Origin: Curtobacterium pusillum
GTDB taxonomy: Bacteria; Actinomycetota; Actinomycetes; Actinomycetales; Microbacteriaceae
Assembly: GCA_002025645.1 (NCBI GenBank)
Contig: CP018783.1
Coordinates: 496,001 to 560,000 of the forward strand
DNA: 64,000 bases
Reading direction: 5' to 3'
In this document: positions 7,894-16,512 of the stretch, piece by piece
How positions within the stretch are numbered: position 1 is the first letter of the stretch
How the letters are laid out: each line of letters opens with the position of its first letter
The notes under the pieces: model-generated
Told to the model about the DNA's origin: nothing
What the model saw: only the letters and a program-made list of their open reading frames with translations
Databases searched by the model: none
Program-made: the position numbers and the translations under genes

Positions 7894-9135
7894 ATGGCAC
7901 CAAAGAAGGTCTTCGGCATCGTGCTCGCCGGCGGTGAGGGCAAACGGCTCATGCCGCTCACGGCCGACCGGGCGAAGCCCGCTGTCCCGTTCGGCGGGAA
8001 CTTCCGTCTCATCGACTTCGCGCTCTCGAACCTGGTGAACTCCGGGCTGCAGAAGATCGTCGTCCTGACGCAGTACAAGTCGCACAGTCTCGACCGACAC
8101 GTCGCGGAGACCTGGCGCATGGAGGGGCTGCTCGGCTCGTACGTCGCGTCCGTGCCCGCGCAGCAGCGACTCGGCAAGCGCTGGTTCGCCGGGTCGGCCG
8201 ACGCGATCCTGCAGTCGCTCAACCTGCTCCGCGACGAACGTCCCGACATCGTCGTCGTGGTCGGCGCCGACCACGTGTACCGGATGGACTTCCACCAGAT
8301 GGTCGAGGCGCACATCGCCTCCGGTCGCAGCGCGACCGTCGCCGCGATCCGGCAGCCGATCGGCCTCGCCGACCAGTTCGGCGTCATCCAGGTCGCCGAC
8401 GACGACCCGACGAAGATCGAGGCGTTCCTCGAGAAGCCGACGGACGCCGTGGGTCTGTCCGACTCCCCCGGCGAGATCCTCGCGTCGATGGGCAACTACG
8501 TCTTCGACGCCGACGCGCTCGTCGACGCGGTCCTCCGCGACGGTCAGATCGAGACGTCGAACCACGACATGGGCGGCGACATCGTCCCGGACTTCGTGAA
8601 CCGCGGCGACGCCGGCGTCTACGACCTGAAGCGCAACGAGGTCCCCGGGTCGAACGAGCGCGACCGGTACTACTGGCGCGACGTGGGGACGATCGACTCG
8701 TTCTTCGACGCCCACATGGACCTCATCGCGCCCGTGCCGGTGTTCAACCTGTACAACCAGGACTGGCCGATCTTCAACCAGCAGACGAACCTGCCGCCGG
8801 CGAAGTTCGTCCGCGACGCCAACGGGAACACCGGCTCCACGGTCGACTCGCTCGTGTCGCTCGGCTGCCTGGTCTCGGGCGCGCAGGTCGAACGCAGCAT
8901 GATCGGCCCGTGGTGCGGGATCGACTCCGGCGCGAAGGTCCTCGACTCGATCGTCTTCGAGCGCGCCTCGATCGGCGCGGGCGCGATCGTGAACCGCGCG
9001 ATCCTCGACAAGGACGTCGTCATCGCTCCTGGTGCGCAGGTCGGCGTCGACAGGGAGGCGGACGAGGCACGCGGCTTCACGGTCACCGAGTCCGGCATCA
9101 CCGTGGTCGGCAAGGGCGTCCGCGTCGACGCGTAG
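7894..9135 (+). CDS. glgC: glucose-1-phosphate adenylyltransferase
   Basis: A 413-residue ADP-glucose pyrophosphorylase that makes ADP-glucose from ATP and glucose-1-phosphate. The nucleotidyltransferase domain carries [23 protein letters not shown] near residues 12-34 and [11 protein letters not shown]. The C-terminal beta-helix half, from about residue 300, has repeats such as [15 protein letters not shown] and [16 protein letters not shown]. It feeds the divergent glgA. ATG 7894 fits the TACTGT box; a GTG at 7870 is in frame but lies upstream of that box. A decayed palindrome and serB follow. Confidence 0.95.
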   Translation: MAPKKVFGIVLAGGEGKRLMPLTADRAKPAVPFGGNFRLIDFALSNLVNSGLQKIVVLTQYKSHSLDRHVAETWRMEGLLGSYVASVPAQQRLGKRWFAGSADAILQSLNLLRDERPDIVVVVGADHVYRMDFHQMVEAHIASGRSATVAAIRQPIGLADQFGVIQVADDDPTKIEAFLEKPTDAVGLSDSPGEILASMGNYVFDADALVDAVLRDGQIETSNHDMGGDIVPDFVNRGDAGVYDLKRNEVPGSNERDRYYWRDVGTIDSFFDAHMDLIAPVPVFNLYNQDWPIFNQQTNLPPAKFVRDANGNTGSTVDSLVSLGCLVSGAQVERSMIGPWCGIDSGAKVLDSIVFERASIGAGAIVNRAILDKDVVIAPGAQVGVDREADEARGFTVTESGITVVGKGVRVDA

Positions 9136-9161
9136 GTCGCGTACGACGCGAACCACCAAGA

Positions 9162-9212
9162 CCGGCCTGGAGGCGCGGCTGACGTAACGCACGTCGGCCG
9201 CGCCTCCGACAG
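9162..9212. repeat. GGAGGCGCGG palindrome family member after glgC
   Basis: The arms CCTGGAGGCGCGGC and GCCGCGCCTCC pair. The stem extends through TGACGT and ACGTC around a short AACGC loop. It sits between glgC and the serB promoter. Confidence 0.6.
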
Positions 9213-9216
9213 TCGG

Positions 9217-9222
9217 TACCGT
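9217..9222 (+). promoter_or_regulatory. -10 box of serB (leaderless type)
   Basis: TACCGT ends 6 nt before the GTG start at 9229, with no Shine-Dalgarno sequence between. Confidence 0.5.
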
Positions 9223-9228
9223 TGGTAC

Positions 9229-9867
9229 GTGCCACGCTTCCTCGTCGTCCTCGATGCCGATTCCACGCTCCTCGAGGACGAGGTCATCGAACTCCTGGCG
9301 GACACCGCCGGGACCCGGCCACAGGTCGCGGCGATCACGGAGCGCGCCATGCGCGGCGAGATCGACTTCGCCGAGAGCCTCCGGGAGCGTGTCGCGACCT
9401 TGGCGGGCCTCCAGGTCGACGTCTTCCGTCGTGCACAGGACGCGGTCCACGTGACGCGGGGCGCCGACCAGCTGGTCCGCGGCGTGCACGCCGCCGGCGG
9501 CACCGTCGGTGTGGTGTCCGGTGGCTTCCACGAGGTCCTCGACCCGTTCGCCGAGCGCCTCGGACTCGACCACTGCCGCGCCAACCGGCTCGAGGTGACC
9601 GACGGCGTCCTGACCGGGCGGGTGCTCGGCGACGTCGTCGACGCGCACGCCAAGGCCGTCGCGCTCCGAGAGTGGGCCGACGCCGACGGCGTGGACCTCG
9701 TCCGGACGGTCGCGGTCGGCGACGGCGCGAACGACCTCGAGATGATGCGCGTCGCGGCCCTGTCGGTGGCGTTCGACGCGAAGCCGCGCGTGCGCGAGCA
9801 GGCGGACGTCGCCGTCGTCGACCGCGACCTGTCGAGCGTGCTCGCGACGCTGGGCCTGCGCGGCTGA
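9229..9867 (+). CDS. serB: phosphoserine phosphatase
   Basis: A 212-residue HAD phosphatase catalysing the last step of serine synthesis, phosphoserine to serine. Motif I is DADSTL near residue 9, with nucleophile and acid/base Asp. Motif II is VVSGGFHEV near 89, a conserved Lys lies in DAHAKAVAL, and motif IV is VGDGANDLEMM near 163. It has no N-terminal ACT domain, so it is the compact form. The GTG start follows from the -10 spacing. It stands alone and converges on fabG with 36 bp between. Confidence 0.92.
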   Translation: MPRFLVVLDADSTLLEDEVIELLADTAGTRPQVAAITERAMRGEIDFAESLRERVATLAGLQVDVFRRAQDAVHVTRGADQLVRGVHAAGGTVGVVSGGFHEVLDPFAERLGLDHCRANRLEVTDGVLTGRVLGDVVDAHAKAVALREWADADGVDLVRTVAVGDGANDLEMMRVAALSVAFDAKPRVREQADVAVVDRDLSSVLATLGLRG

Positions 9868-9903
9868 GACCCTGGGCCCCTCGCCGCGCAGCGCCGTGGC
9901 TCG

Positions 9904-10617
9904 TTAGTGACCCATCCCGAGGCCGCCGTCGACCGGGATGACCGCGCCGGAGATGTAGCCGGCGCCGTCGCCCGCGAGGAACAGCGTGGCGTCCGCGACG
10001 TCGTCGACCGTGCCGTAGCGCGCCGCCGGGATCTGCTTCTTGAACTCGGCCTGCAGCTCCTCGGGCAGCGCCGCCGTCATGTCGGTCTGGATGAAGCCGG
10101 GCGCGACGACGTTCGCCGTGATGCCGCGGGACCCGAGCTCACGCGTGATCGACCGCGCCATCCCGACGAGGGCGGCCTTCGACGACGCGTAGTTGACCTG
10201 GCCGACCTGGCCGTAGGCGCCGACGACGCTCGACATGAGCACGATGCGGCCGAACTTCGCCTTCATCATGCCCTTGGTGGCGCGCTTGACGACGCGGAAG
10301 GTCCCCGTGAGGTTCGTGTCGATGACGCTCGTGAAGTCCTCCTCGGACATCCGGAGCAGCAGCTGGTCGTTGGTGATCCCAGCGTTCGCGACGAGGACCT
10401 CGACCGGTCCGAGCTGCGCCTCGACCTGCGTGTAGGCGGCATCGACCGAAGCGGTGTCCGTGATGTCGGCCTGCACCGTGAGCGCACCCTCGGGGCCGCC
10501 CTGACCGCTGCGGGACGTGACCGCGACGCGGTGGCCGGCGGCGACGAAGCGCTCCGCGAGTGCACGGCCGATGCCGCGGTTGCCGCCGGTGATGAGGACG
10601 GTACGGGGGGTGCTCAT
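9904..10617 (-). CDS. fabG: 3-oxoacyl-ACP reductase-like SDR
   Basis: A 237-residue classical short-chain dehydrogenase using NAD(P)H. The nucleotide motif GGNRGIGRA is near residue 11, NAG near 79, catalytic Ser in MSSVVGAYG near 132, YASSK near 146, and a C-terminal VDGGLGMGH. The family reduces beta-ketoacyl-ACP in type II fatty acid synthesis. In many actinobacteria a FabG lies near inhA; none is here, so the assignment rests on overall similarity. The ATG is preceded by a CGGAGCG Shine-Dalgarno sequence. Confidence 0.85.
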   Translation of the reverse strand: MSTPRTVLITGGNRGIGRALAERFVAAGHRVAVTSRSGQGGPEGALTVQADITDTASVDAAYTQVEAQLGPVEVLVANAGITNDQLLLRMSEEDFTSVIDTNLTGTFRVVKRATKGMMKAKFGRIVLMSSVVGAYGQVGQVNYASSKAALVGMARSITRELGSRGITANVVAPGFIQTDMTAALPEELQAEFKKQIPAARYGTVDDVADATLFLAGDGAGYISGAVIPVDGGLGMGH

Positions 10618-10750
10618 GGTCGCTCCGTTCGGTGTGGGGTGCTCGGCGTGCCGGTCCGGTCACGGCTCGGACACGCCCGGACGAGCGTACCCGAGCGGAA
10701 ACCCGGCATCCGGCACCCGCGCGCTGCACCCATGTCCGGCCATGCGGGCT

Positions 10751-10756
10751 TAGGCT
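10751..10756 (+). promoter_or_regulatory. -10 box of the DUF3099-SURF1 operon
   Basis: TAGGCT lies 28 nt upstream of the ATG at 10785, with the Shine-Dalgarno AGAGGAAAG between. This promoter should give a short leader rather than a leaderless RNA. Confidence 0.4.
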
Positions 10757-10784
10757 TGACCCTGGGCAGAGGAAAGAACACCGT

Positions 10785-11204
10785 ATGAAGACGACGCACA
10801 GCATCACCACGCTCCCGGACTCTCCGGAGCAGGACCGTGCGCACCGCCTGTCCCGCTACGTGTGGCAGATGGCTCTCCGCGTCGTGTTCTTCATCGGTGC
10901 CGTGCTCGTCTGGTCGATCTGGCACACCTGGCTCGCGGTCATCCCGATCGTCCTCGCCGGCGTCATCCCCTGGGTCGCCGTGATCATCGCGAACGCGGGC
11001 AGCCGTGCCGAGAGCGACATCGTGACCCCGGCCGGCGCCGTCCAGCTGTACGACGCCGTCGACCCGCGACTCCGCGAACAGCAGGAGGACGCCCGGGCCG
11101 AGGCCTACCGCGCCGAGCAGGACCGTCTGCGCGAGGAAGCCCACCACGCGCAAGAAGAATGGCAGCGCCACGGCGACCGCTCGAAGGTCTGGGGCCGTCG
11201 CTGA
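10785..11204 (+). CDS. DUF3099 family membrane protein
   Basis: A 139-residue protein with two adjacent membrane helices at about residues 27-47 and 49-69 (MALRVVFFIGAVLVWSIW and WLAVIPIVLAGVIPWVAVII). A charged, coiled-coil-like Glu/Arg/Ala tail follows, facing the cytoplasm. It matches DUF3099, an actinobacterial family of unknown function often found beside the SURF1 gene, as here. The start is set by AGAGGAAAG 8 nt before the ATG. Its TGA overlaps the next ATG by 1 nt. A link to cytochrome oxidase assembly is only a neighbourhood inference. Confidence 0.85.
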   Translation: MKTTHSITTLPDSPEQDRAHRLSRYVWQMALRVVFFIGAVLVWSIWHTWLAVIPIVLAGVIPWVAVIIANAGSRAESDIVTPAGAVQLYDAVDPRLREQQEDARAEAYRAEQDRLREEAHHAQEEWQRHGDRSKVWGRR

Positions 11205-11512
11205 TGGGCGCCACGTTCGACCTCTTCACCGAGCCCGGCTCGACGCCGGTGTGCTCCCGCGCCGGCTGCAGCTCGACGGCAGCGTGGCGCGTCAACTGGC
11301 GCAACCCGCGCATCCACGCGACCGACCGGGTGAAGATCTGGGCCGCGTGCGAAGAACACCGTGACTTCCTCGCCGACTACCTGCGCTCCCGGTCCTTCCC
11401 GGTGCGCGTGACCGGCATGCACGAGGACGTGGACCGTCTCGACGACGAACGTGACCCGGCCGACGCCCCGAAGAACGACGTCGGAGCGCGCGCAGCCGGG
11501 GAGCGCCGGTGA
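11204..11512 (+). CDS. small Cys-containing protein of unknown function
   Basis: 102 residues. Cysteines in VCSRAGCS (C-x4-C) and ACEEH (C-x2-H) could bind a metal. The pattern resembles a small zinc-ribbon protein of actinobacteria that is sometimes annotated as acetone carboxylase, a name with no support in this sequence. Start and stop overlap both neighbours (TGATG upstream, GTGA downstream), so it is made in step with DUF3099 and SURF1. The acidic tail after residue 75 looks disordered. Confidence 0.8.
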   Translation: MGATFDLFTEPGSTPVCSRAGCSSTAAWRVNWRNPRIHATDRVKIWAACEEHRDFLADYLRSRSFPVRVTGMHEDVDRLDDERDPADAPKNDVGARAAGERR

Positions 11513-12483
11513 GCGACCGCTTCGACCCGAGTTCGCGCTACGGCCGACGGCACGCGCAGAAGATCGCGCGCGCCGCAGCGGCATCCGACGCGAACACGGC
11601 GACCGCCGAACGCGACCCGGACGAGCCCTTCGTCGGCTGGCGCTTCGTGCAGAGCCGCCGCTGGCTCGGCTACTTCGCGATCGCCGTCGCCTTCGCGATC
11701 GTCTGCGCCCTGTTCGGCATGTGGCAGTGGGACCGCCGGAACGAGGCCGTCCGCCAGAACGAGCAGGTCGCGCAGAACTACGAGCACACCCCGGTGCCGC
11801 TCGACCAGGCCCTCCCGAACGCCTCCAGCTGGGACGACTCGCAGACCTGGCTCCGGGTGAGCGTCACCGGACGGTACGACACCGACGACCAGTTGCTCGT
11901 CCGGAACCGCGTGCACAACGGCCAGCCCGGGTTCGAGGTCCTCACCCCGCTCGTCACCACCGACGGCCGCGCCTTCGTCGTCGACCGCGGCTGGGTCCCC
12001 ACCGGCAACGCGCAGGACGCCCCCGACCACGTCCCCGCACCCCCGTCCGGCGAGCTCACCGCGATCGTCCGGCTGCAGGAGAGCGAGCCGCGCATCCCGG
12101 GCCGCACAGACCCTGCGCACACCGACCAGGTGCAGTCCGTCACGCTCTCCGACGTCGCGAAGAAGGTCGACACGCCGATCTACACCGGCGCCTACGGCCA
12201 GCTCGCCTCCGAGTCTCCGGCCCCGACCGAGGCCCGTCCGCTCGGGTGGGAACGCCCGACCGCAGACACCGGGCTGCACCTGAGCTACTTCATCCAGTGG
12301 TTCATGTTCGCGGCCGGCGGGTTCGGGTTCCTGGCGTACCTCATGGTGCAGGAGTACCGGAACCTCAACCAGGACGACCCCGAGGAGCGCGAGCGCGCCC
12401 AGGAGCGGCAGCGCCGTAAGGACGCCCGACCGAAGACCGACGCCGAGATCGAGGACGAGCTGCTCGCGTCCCGCCGCACCTGA
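11509..12483 (+). CDS. SURF1 family cytochrome oxidase assembly protein
   Basis: 324 residues. A cytoplasmic N-terminus is followed by a helix at about residues 53-72, a large external domain with the family's VVDRGWVPTG, a second helix at about 263-283, and a highly charged cytoplasmic tail. SURF1 helps deliver heme a to subunit I of aa3 oxidase, which fits the heme A synthesis genes ctaA/ctaB 7 kb downstream. The GTG start overlaps the preceding TGA by 4 nt. Last gene of a three-gene operon that converges on the ABC-F gene. Confidence 0.9.
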   Translation: MSDRFDPSSRYGRRHAQKIARAAAASDANTATAERDPDEPFVGWRFVQSRRWLGYFAIAVAFAIVCALFGMWQWDRRNEAVRQNEQVAQNYEHTPVPLDQALPNASSWDDSQTWLRVSVTGRYDTDDQLLVRNRVHNGQPGFEVLTPLVTTDGRAFVVDRGWVPTGNAQDAPDHVPAPPSGELTAIVRLQESEPRIPGRTDPAHTDQVQSVTLSDVAKKVDTPIYTGAYGQLASESPAPTEARPLGWERPTADTGLHLSYFIQWFMFAAGGFGFLAYLMVQEYRNLNQDDPEERERAQERQRRKDARPKTDAEIEDELLASRRT

Positions 12484-12488
12484 CGAGC

Positions 12489-12596
12489 CGTTCCGCGCGT
12501 AGTAGGCCGTTCCGCGCGTAGGAGGCAGATCCGCGCCTAGGAGGTCGTTCCGCGCGTAGGAGGCCGGAAGTTCCTGCCCCCTACGCGCGATTCCGC
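12489..12596. repeat. four 19-bp tandem repeats plus an inverted copy
   Basis: Units lie at 12489-12507, 12508-12526, 12527-12545 and 12546-12564, with consensus CGTTCCGCGCGTAGGAGGC. Units 2 and 4 are identical; unit 3 is the most diverged. A partial inverted copy, CCCCCTACGCGCG, follows around 12578-12590, so the array can fold back on itself. It begins 6 bp after the SURF1 stop. Confidence 0.7.
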
Positions 12597-12638
12597 TTTC
12601 CATGTCAGCCTCGATGGGACGAAAACGCACCCAGAAGA

Positions 12639-12682
12639 CGGACTGGAGGCCCGTGGCGGCGCCGCCACGGGCCTCCAGTCCG
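12639..12682. repeat. perfect 44-bp palindrome (GGAGGCGCGG family)
   Basis: Left arm CGGACTGGAGGCCCGTGGCG; every base pairs with the right half with no loop (centre between 12660 and 12661). It lies between the convergent SURF1 and ABC-F genes, 30 bp after the ABC-F stop. It may act as a bidirectional terminator or mRNA 3'-end stabiliser. Confidence 0.75.
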
Positions 12683-12711
12683 CCCTTGGGTCGCGTCCGC
12701 GACCAGGTGCG

Positions 12712-14310
12712 CTACGCGAGCTCGATGAGCTCCGCGTAGTCCTTGTTCCAGTGGTCCTCGGTACCGTCCGGCAGGAGCAGCACGCGCTCGGGGTTGAGCG
12801 CCTCGACCGCACCGGCGTCGTGCGACACGAGCACGACCGCACCCTCGTACCCGGCCAGGGCGCCGAGGATCTCCTCACGCGACGCCGGGTCGAGGTTGTT
12901 CGTCGGCTCGTCGAGGAGCAGCACGTTCGCACCCGAGACCACGATCATCGCGAGCGACAGTCGGGTCTTCTCGCCGCCGGACAGCACACCGGCCTTCTTG
13001 TAGCCGTCGTCGCCGGTGAAGAGGAACGAGCCGAGGACACGACGGGCCTCGGTCTCGTTGAGCTCCGTCGACGCCGACACCATGTTCTCGATGACGGTGC
13101 GGTTGACGTCGATGTTCTCGTGCTCCTGGGCGTAGTACCCGATGCGCAGGCCGTGCCCGGGCAGGATCTCGCCCGTGTCCGGCTTGTCGGCGCCCGCGAG
13201 GATGCGGAGCAGCGTCGTCTTGCCGGCACCGTTGAAGCCGAGGATGACCACACGCGAGCCGCGGTCGATCGCCAGGTCCACGCCGGCGAAGATCTCGAGC
13301 GACCCGTACGACTTGGAGAGCCCCTCGGCCATGAGCGGCGTGCGGCCGCAGGACACCGGTGTCGGGAACCGGAGCTTGGCGACGCGGTCGGCGACGCGCT
13401 CGTCCTCGAGGCCGGCGAGCAGCTTGTCGGCACGCGCGACCATCTGGTGCGCGGCAGCGGCCTTCGAGGCCTTCGCGCCGAAGCGTGCAGCCTGGTCCTT
13501 GAGCGTGGCGGCTTTCTTCTCGGCGTTGGCGCGCTCCTTGCGGCGGCGCTCCTCGTCGGCGGCACGCTGGCGCTGGTAGAGCTTCCAGCCCATGTTGTAG
13601 ACGTCGATGCTCTGCCGGTTCGCGTCGAGGTAGAAGACGCGGTTCACCACCTCGTCCACGAGCTCGACGTCGTGGGAGATGATGATGACGCCGCCGGCGT
13701 AGGTCTTCAGGTGCTCGCGGAGCCACACCACCGAGTCGGCGTCGAGGTGGTTCGTCGGCTCGTCGAGGATCATCGTCTCGGCGTCCGAGAACAGGATGCG
13801 CGCGAGCTCGATGCGGCGGCGCTGACCACCCGACAGCGTCTTGAGCTGCTGGTCGAGGATGCGGTCCGGCAGCTTGAGGTTCGACGCGATCGACGCCGCC
13901 TCGGCCTCGGCCGCGTACCCGCCGAGCGCGTTGAACTGGTCGTCGAGTCGGCTGTACCGACGCATCGCCTTCTCGGCGACGGCGGGGTCGTCGCTGGCCA
14001 TGTCGAGCGTGGCGAGGCGGATGCCCTCCACGAGCTCACCGAGCCCACGGGCGTCGAGGATGCGCTTTCGTGCGGTCTCCTCCGGGTCACCGGAGCGCGG
14101 GTCCTGGGGCAGGTAGCCGATCTCGCCGCCGCGGTCGATCTTGCCGCCCGTCGGCTGCGTCTCCCCCGCGAGGGCCTTCGTCATCGTCGTCTTGCCCGCG
14201 CCGTTGCGGCCGACGAGTCCGATCTTGTCGCCCTTCTCGACACGGAAGGACACGTCCTCCATGAGGAGGCGAGCTCCGACGCGGATCTCGAGTTCGTGCA
14301 CGGCAAGCAC
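12712..14310 (-). CDS. ABC-F family ATPase (ribosome-associated type)
   Basis: 532 residues with two ABC domains and no membrane part. Domain 1 has GRNGAGKTT near residue 35, LSGGQRRR near 160 and LDEPTNHLD near 180. A charged interdomain linker rich in Arg/Glu/Lys runs from about 245 to 315. Domain 2 has GFNGAGKTT near 360, LSGGEKTR near 447 and LDEPTNNLD near 470. ABC-F proteins bind the ribosomal E site and tune translation; some protect against antibiotics. Without alignment I cannot say whether this is EttA-like or a resistance type. The start is a GTG with a weak ribosome site. Confidence 0.9.
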   Translation of the reverse strand: MLAVHELEIRVGARLLMEDVSFRVEKGDKIGLVGRNGAGKTTMTKALAGETQPTGGKIDRGGEIGYLPQDPRSGDPEETARKRILDARGLGELVEGIRLATLDMASDDPAVAEKAMRRYSRLDDQFNALGGYAAEAEAASIASNLKLPDRILDQQLKTLSGGQRRRIELARILFSDAETMILDEPTNHLDADSVVWLREHLKTYAGGVIIISHDVELVDEVVNRVFYLDANRQSIDVYNMGWKLYQRQRAADEERRRKERANAEKKAATLKDQAARFGAKASKAAAAHQMVARADKLLAGLEDERVADRVAKLRFPTPVSCGRTPLMAEGLSKSYGSLEIFAGVDLAIDRGSRVVILGFNGAGKTTLLRILAGADKPDTGEILPGHGLRIGYYAQEHENIDVNRTVIENMVSASTELNETEARRVLGSFLFTGDDGYKKAGVLSGGEKTRLSLAMIVVSGANVLLLDEPTNNLDPASREEILGALAGYEGAVVLVSHDAGAVEALNPERVLLLPDGTEDHWNKDYAELIELA

Positions 14311-14425
14311 AGAGGACGTCCAATCAGTTGGTGGTTTTGCACAACGACGTGTGCGGGAGGTGCACCGCTACGCTGACGGGACCGATGGTTCCGAACGGGA
14401 CCAGCAGTCCATTCTAGGAGAATCC

Positions 14426-15025
14426 ATGACGAACGCCACCGGGTTCGCTCCCCGCGCAGTCCTCGCAGACCGTCTGCGCACCCAGGGAGTGGCCACCGAC
14501 GCCGCGCTGATCGCCGGCGGCGCGCTGTTCACCGCCGCCATGGCCCAGCTCGAGGTGCCGATGTGGCCGGTGCCGATCACGGGGCAGACCCTGGCGGTCG
14601 TGCTCGTCGGCGCGGCCCTCGGTGCCCGCCGCGGCATGCTCTCGCTGCTCGTCTACGCGGTCGCCGGGCTCGCCGGTGCGCCGTTCTTCGCCGGCTTCAC
14701 GGGCGGCCTGCACGCCCTCGCCGTCCCGAGCTTCGGCTACGTCATCGGCTTCATCCCGGCCGCCGGCGTCATCGGCTGGCTCGCGCGCCGCAACTGGGAC
14801 CGCCACGTCGGCCGTGCCACCGCGGCGATGCTGCTCGCGAGTGCGATCCCGTTCGTGACCGGTCTGCCCTACCTGGCGGTCGCACTCGGGACGCTCGGGG
14901 CGCCGAACGACCTGCAGTCGGTGCTCGCCGCCGGCCTCTACCCGTTCATCGTGGGCGGCATCGCGAAGGCGCTCATCGCCGCGGGCATCGTGCCGCTGGC
15001 GTGGAAGCTGCTCGGCCGCCGCTGA
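14426..15025 (+). CDS. bioY: biotin transporter S component
   Basis: A 199-residue integral membrane protein with about six helices. The N-terminal region carries the BioY signature around VPMWPVPITGQTLAV and ALGARRGMLSLLVY. BioY is the substrate-binding subunit of energy-coupling-factor biotin importers. No ATPase (bioM/ecfA) or EcfT gene is adjacent, so it must use a shared energising module or act alone. The ATG follows the Shine-Dalgarno AGGAG by 5 nt. It is divergent from the ABC-F gene; no clear BioQ operator is visible in the 115-bp gap. Confidence 0.9.
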   Translation: MTNATGFAPRAVLADRLRTQGVATDAALIAGGALFTAAMAQLEVPMWPVPITGQTLAVVLVGAALGARRGMLSLLVYAVAGLAGAPFFAGFTGGLHALAVPSFGYVIGFIPAAGVIGWLARRNWDRHVGRATAAMLLASAIPFVTGLPYLAVALGTLGAPNDLQSVLAAGLYPFIVGGIAKALIAAGIVPLAWKLLGRR

Positions 15026-15046
15026 CACGCTCGAACCCGCTCTGTC

Positions 15047-15081
15047 GACGGGCCCCGCACCTTCGTGGTGTGGGGCCCGTC
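15047..15081 (+). terminator. hairpin terminator of bioY
   Basis: GACGGGCCCC pairs with GGGGCCCGTC, extended by inner pairs to about 15 bp around a TTCGT loop, 22 nt after the bioY stop. The U tract is poor. Confidence 0.6.
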
Positions 15082-15134
15082 GTCGTCGCGGCGTGCGCGC
15101 GGGGTCGAGCGGCACGCCCGGGCGCGGGCGCTGC

Positions 15135-15220
15135 GGTCGCACGACATGCCGCGCGCGTGACGCCGTGGTCGCACGAAGCGTCGCCCCGCGTCGCCGGGGG
15201 CGACGCATTCTGCGACCTCG
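15135..15220 (+). repeat. 86-bp intergenic element B, copy 1
   Basis: Starts GGTCGCACGACATGCCGCG and ends TTCTGCGACCTCG. An 86-bp homologue lies inverted at 30728-30813 and is about three-quarters identical by eye. The near-terminal GGTCGCA and TGCGACC are mutually inverted, giving a MITE-like appearance. A palindrome of the GGAGGCGCGG family follows 70 bp further on. Confidence 0.55.
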
Positions 15221-15290
15221 CCCAACAGGACGACCAGGCCGGGCCGGCGAGCCCGCTCGTGTCGCGCCCTGCGCACGGCGCGACCACAGA

Positions 15291-15334
15291 CGGACGGGAG
15301 GCGCGGTACCAGCTGGCACCGCGCCTCCCGTCCG
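15291..15334. repeat. 44-bp palindrome (GGAGGCGCGG family)
   Basis: Left arm CGGACGGGAGGCGCGG, core centred on AGCT, one mismatched pair. It lies 13 bp after the sufT stop, between the convergent bioY and sufT genes. Confidence 0.75.
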
Positions 15335-15347
15335 GATGTGGTCGCGA

Positions 15348-15677
15348 CTAGATCGAGAAGCCGAGCGCGCGCATCATCTCGCGCCCGTCGTCGGTGATCC
15401 GCTCCGGACCCCACGGCGGCATCCAGACCCAGTTGATCCGGAACGCGTCGACGATGCCGTCGAGTGCGTTGGCGGTGTCACCCTCGATGACGTCGGTCAG
15501 CGGGCAGCCCGCGCTCGTCAGCGTCATGCTGATCACGAGCGCGTTCGCCTCGTCGTCCATGGCGAGGTCGTAGATGAGCCCGAGGTCGACGATGTTCACG
15601 CCGAGCTCCGGGTCCTGGACCTCCTTGAGGCCCTCGACGACCTCGTCGAACTTCTCCGGGGCGAGTGCGGTGATCAT
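15348..15677 (-). CDS. sufT: SufT-type metal-sulfur cluster assembly factor (DUF59)
   Basis: A 109-residue MIP18/DUF59 protein: KEVQDPELGVNIVDLGLIYD, then TSAGCPLTDVI with the conserved Cys that binds or relays Fe-S clusters, ending near WVWMPPWGPERIT. The family helps mature Fe-S proteins and is the usual last gene of actinobacterial suf operons. The ATG overlaps the sufC stop by 1 nt. A 44-bp palindrome follows the stop. Confidence 0.9.
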   Translation of the reverse strand: MITALAPEKFDEVVEGLKEVQDPELGVNIVDLGLIYDLAMDDEANALVISMTLTSAGCPLTDVIEGDTANALDGIVDAFRINWVWMPPWGPERITDDGREMMRALGFSI

Positions 15678-16450
15678 CAGTTCCCCGCCGCTGCGGCTGC
15701 GGCCTGCACGTAGCGGTCGTAGCCCTCGTTCTCGAGGCGCTCGGCGAGCTCCGGTCCGCCCTGCTCGGCGACCTTGCCCGCGACGAACACGTGCACGAAG
15801 TCCGGCTTGATGTAGCGGAGGATGCGCGTGTAGTGGGTGATGAGCAGCACGCCGAGGCCGGTGGCGGCCTTCGCACGGTTGACGCCCTCGGACACGATCT
15901 TCAGCGCGTCGACGTCGAGGCCGGAGTCGGTCTCGTCGAGCACGGCGAACTTCGGCTTGAGGAGCTCGAGCTGCATGATCTCGTGGCGCTTCTTCTCGCC
16001 ACCGGAGAAGCCCTCGTTGACGTTGCGCTCGGCGAAGGCCGAGTCCATCTTGAGGTCGGCCATCGACTGGCGGAGGTCCTTCACCCAGCTGCGGAGCGCC
16101 GGGGCCTCGCCGTCGATCGCGGTCTTCGCGGTGCGGAGGAAGTTCGACACCGTCACGCCGGGGATCTCCACCGGGTACTGCATGGCGAGGAACATGCCGG
16201 CGCGGGCACGCTCGTCGACGCTCATCGCGAGGACGTCCTCGCCGTCGAGGGTGATCGAGCCACCGACGACGTTGTAGCGCGGGTGACCGGCGATCGTGTA
16301 GGCGAGGGTGGACTTGCCCGAGCCGTTCGGCCCCATGATCGCGTGGATCTCGCCCTCGTTGATGGTGAGGTCGACGCCCTTGAGGATCTCCTTGACACCC
16401 TGGTCGGTGTCGATCGAGACCTGGAGGTCACGGATTTCGAGAGTGGACAT
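15677..16450 (-). CDS. sufC: Fe-S assembly ATPase SufC
   Basis: A 257-residue cytoplasmic ABC ATPase of the SufBCD scaffold. Walker A GPNGSGKST is near residue 38, then the SufC-specific segments FLAMQYPVEIPGVT, FSGGEKKRHEIMQ (signature), and LDETDSGLDVDALK (Walker B plus D-loop). ATP hydrolysis reshapes SufB-SufD to assemble clusters. ATG 16450 begins MSTLEIRDLQV; further upstream the frame has only intergenic sequence. It lies 62 bp downstream of the Rieske gene in the same operon. Confidence 0.95.
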   Translation of the reverse strand: MSTLEIRDLQVSIDTDQGVKEILKGVDLTINEGEIHAIMGPNGSGKSTLAYTIAGHPRYNVVGGSITLDGEDVLAMSVDERARAGMFLAMQYPVEIPGVTVSNFLRTAKTAIDGEAPALRSWVKDLRQSMADLKMDSAFAERNVNEGFSGGEKKRHEIMQLELLKPKFAVLDETDSGLDVDALKIVSEGVNRAKAATGLGVLLITHYTRILRYIKPDFVHVFVAGKVAEQGGPELAERLENEGYDRYVQAAAAAAGN

Positions 16451-16512
16451 TGCGTTCCTTCGGTTGCAGCTGGTGTGCGGCGTCAGCCGCGGGAAGTGAG
16501 TGGAGGCCGGTC

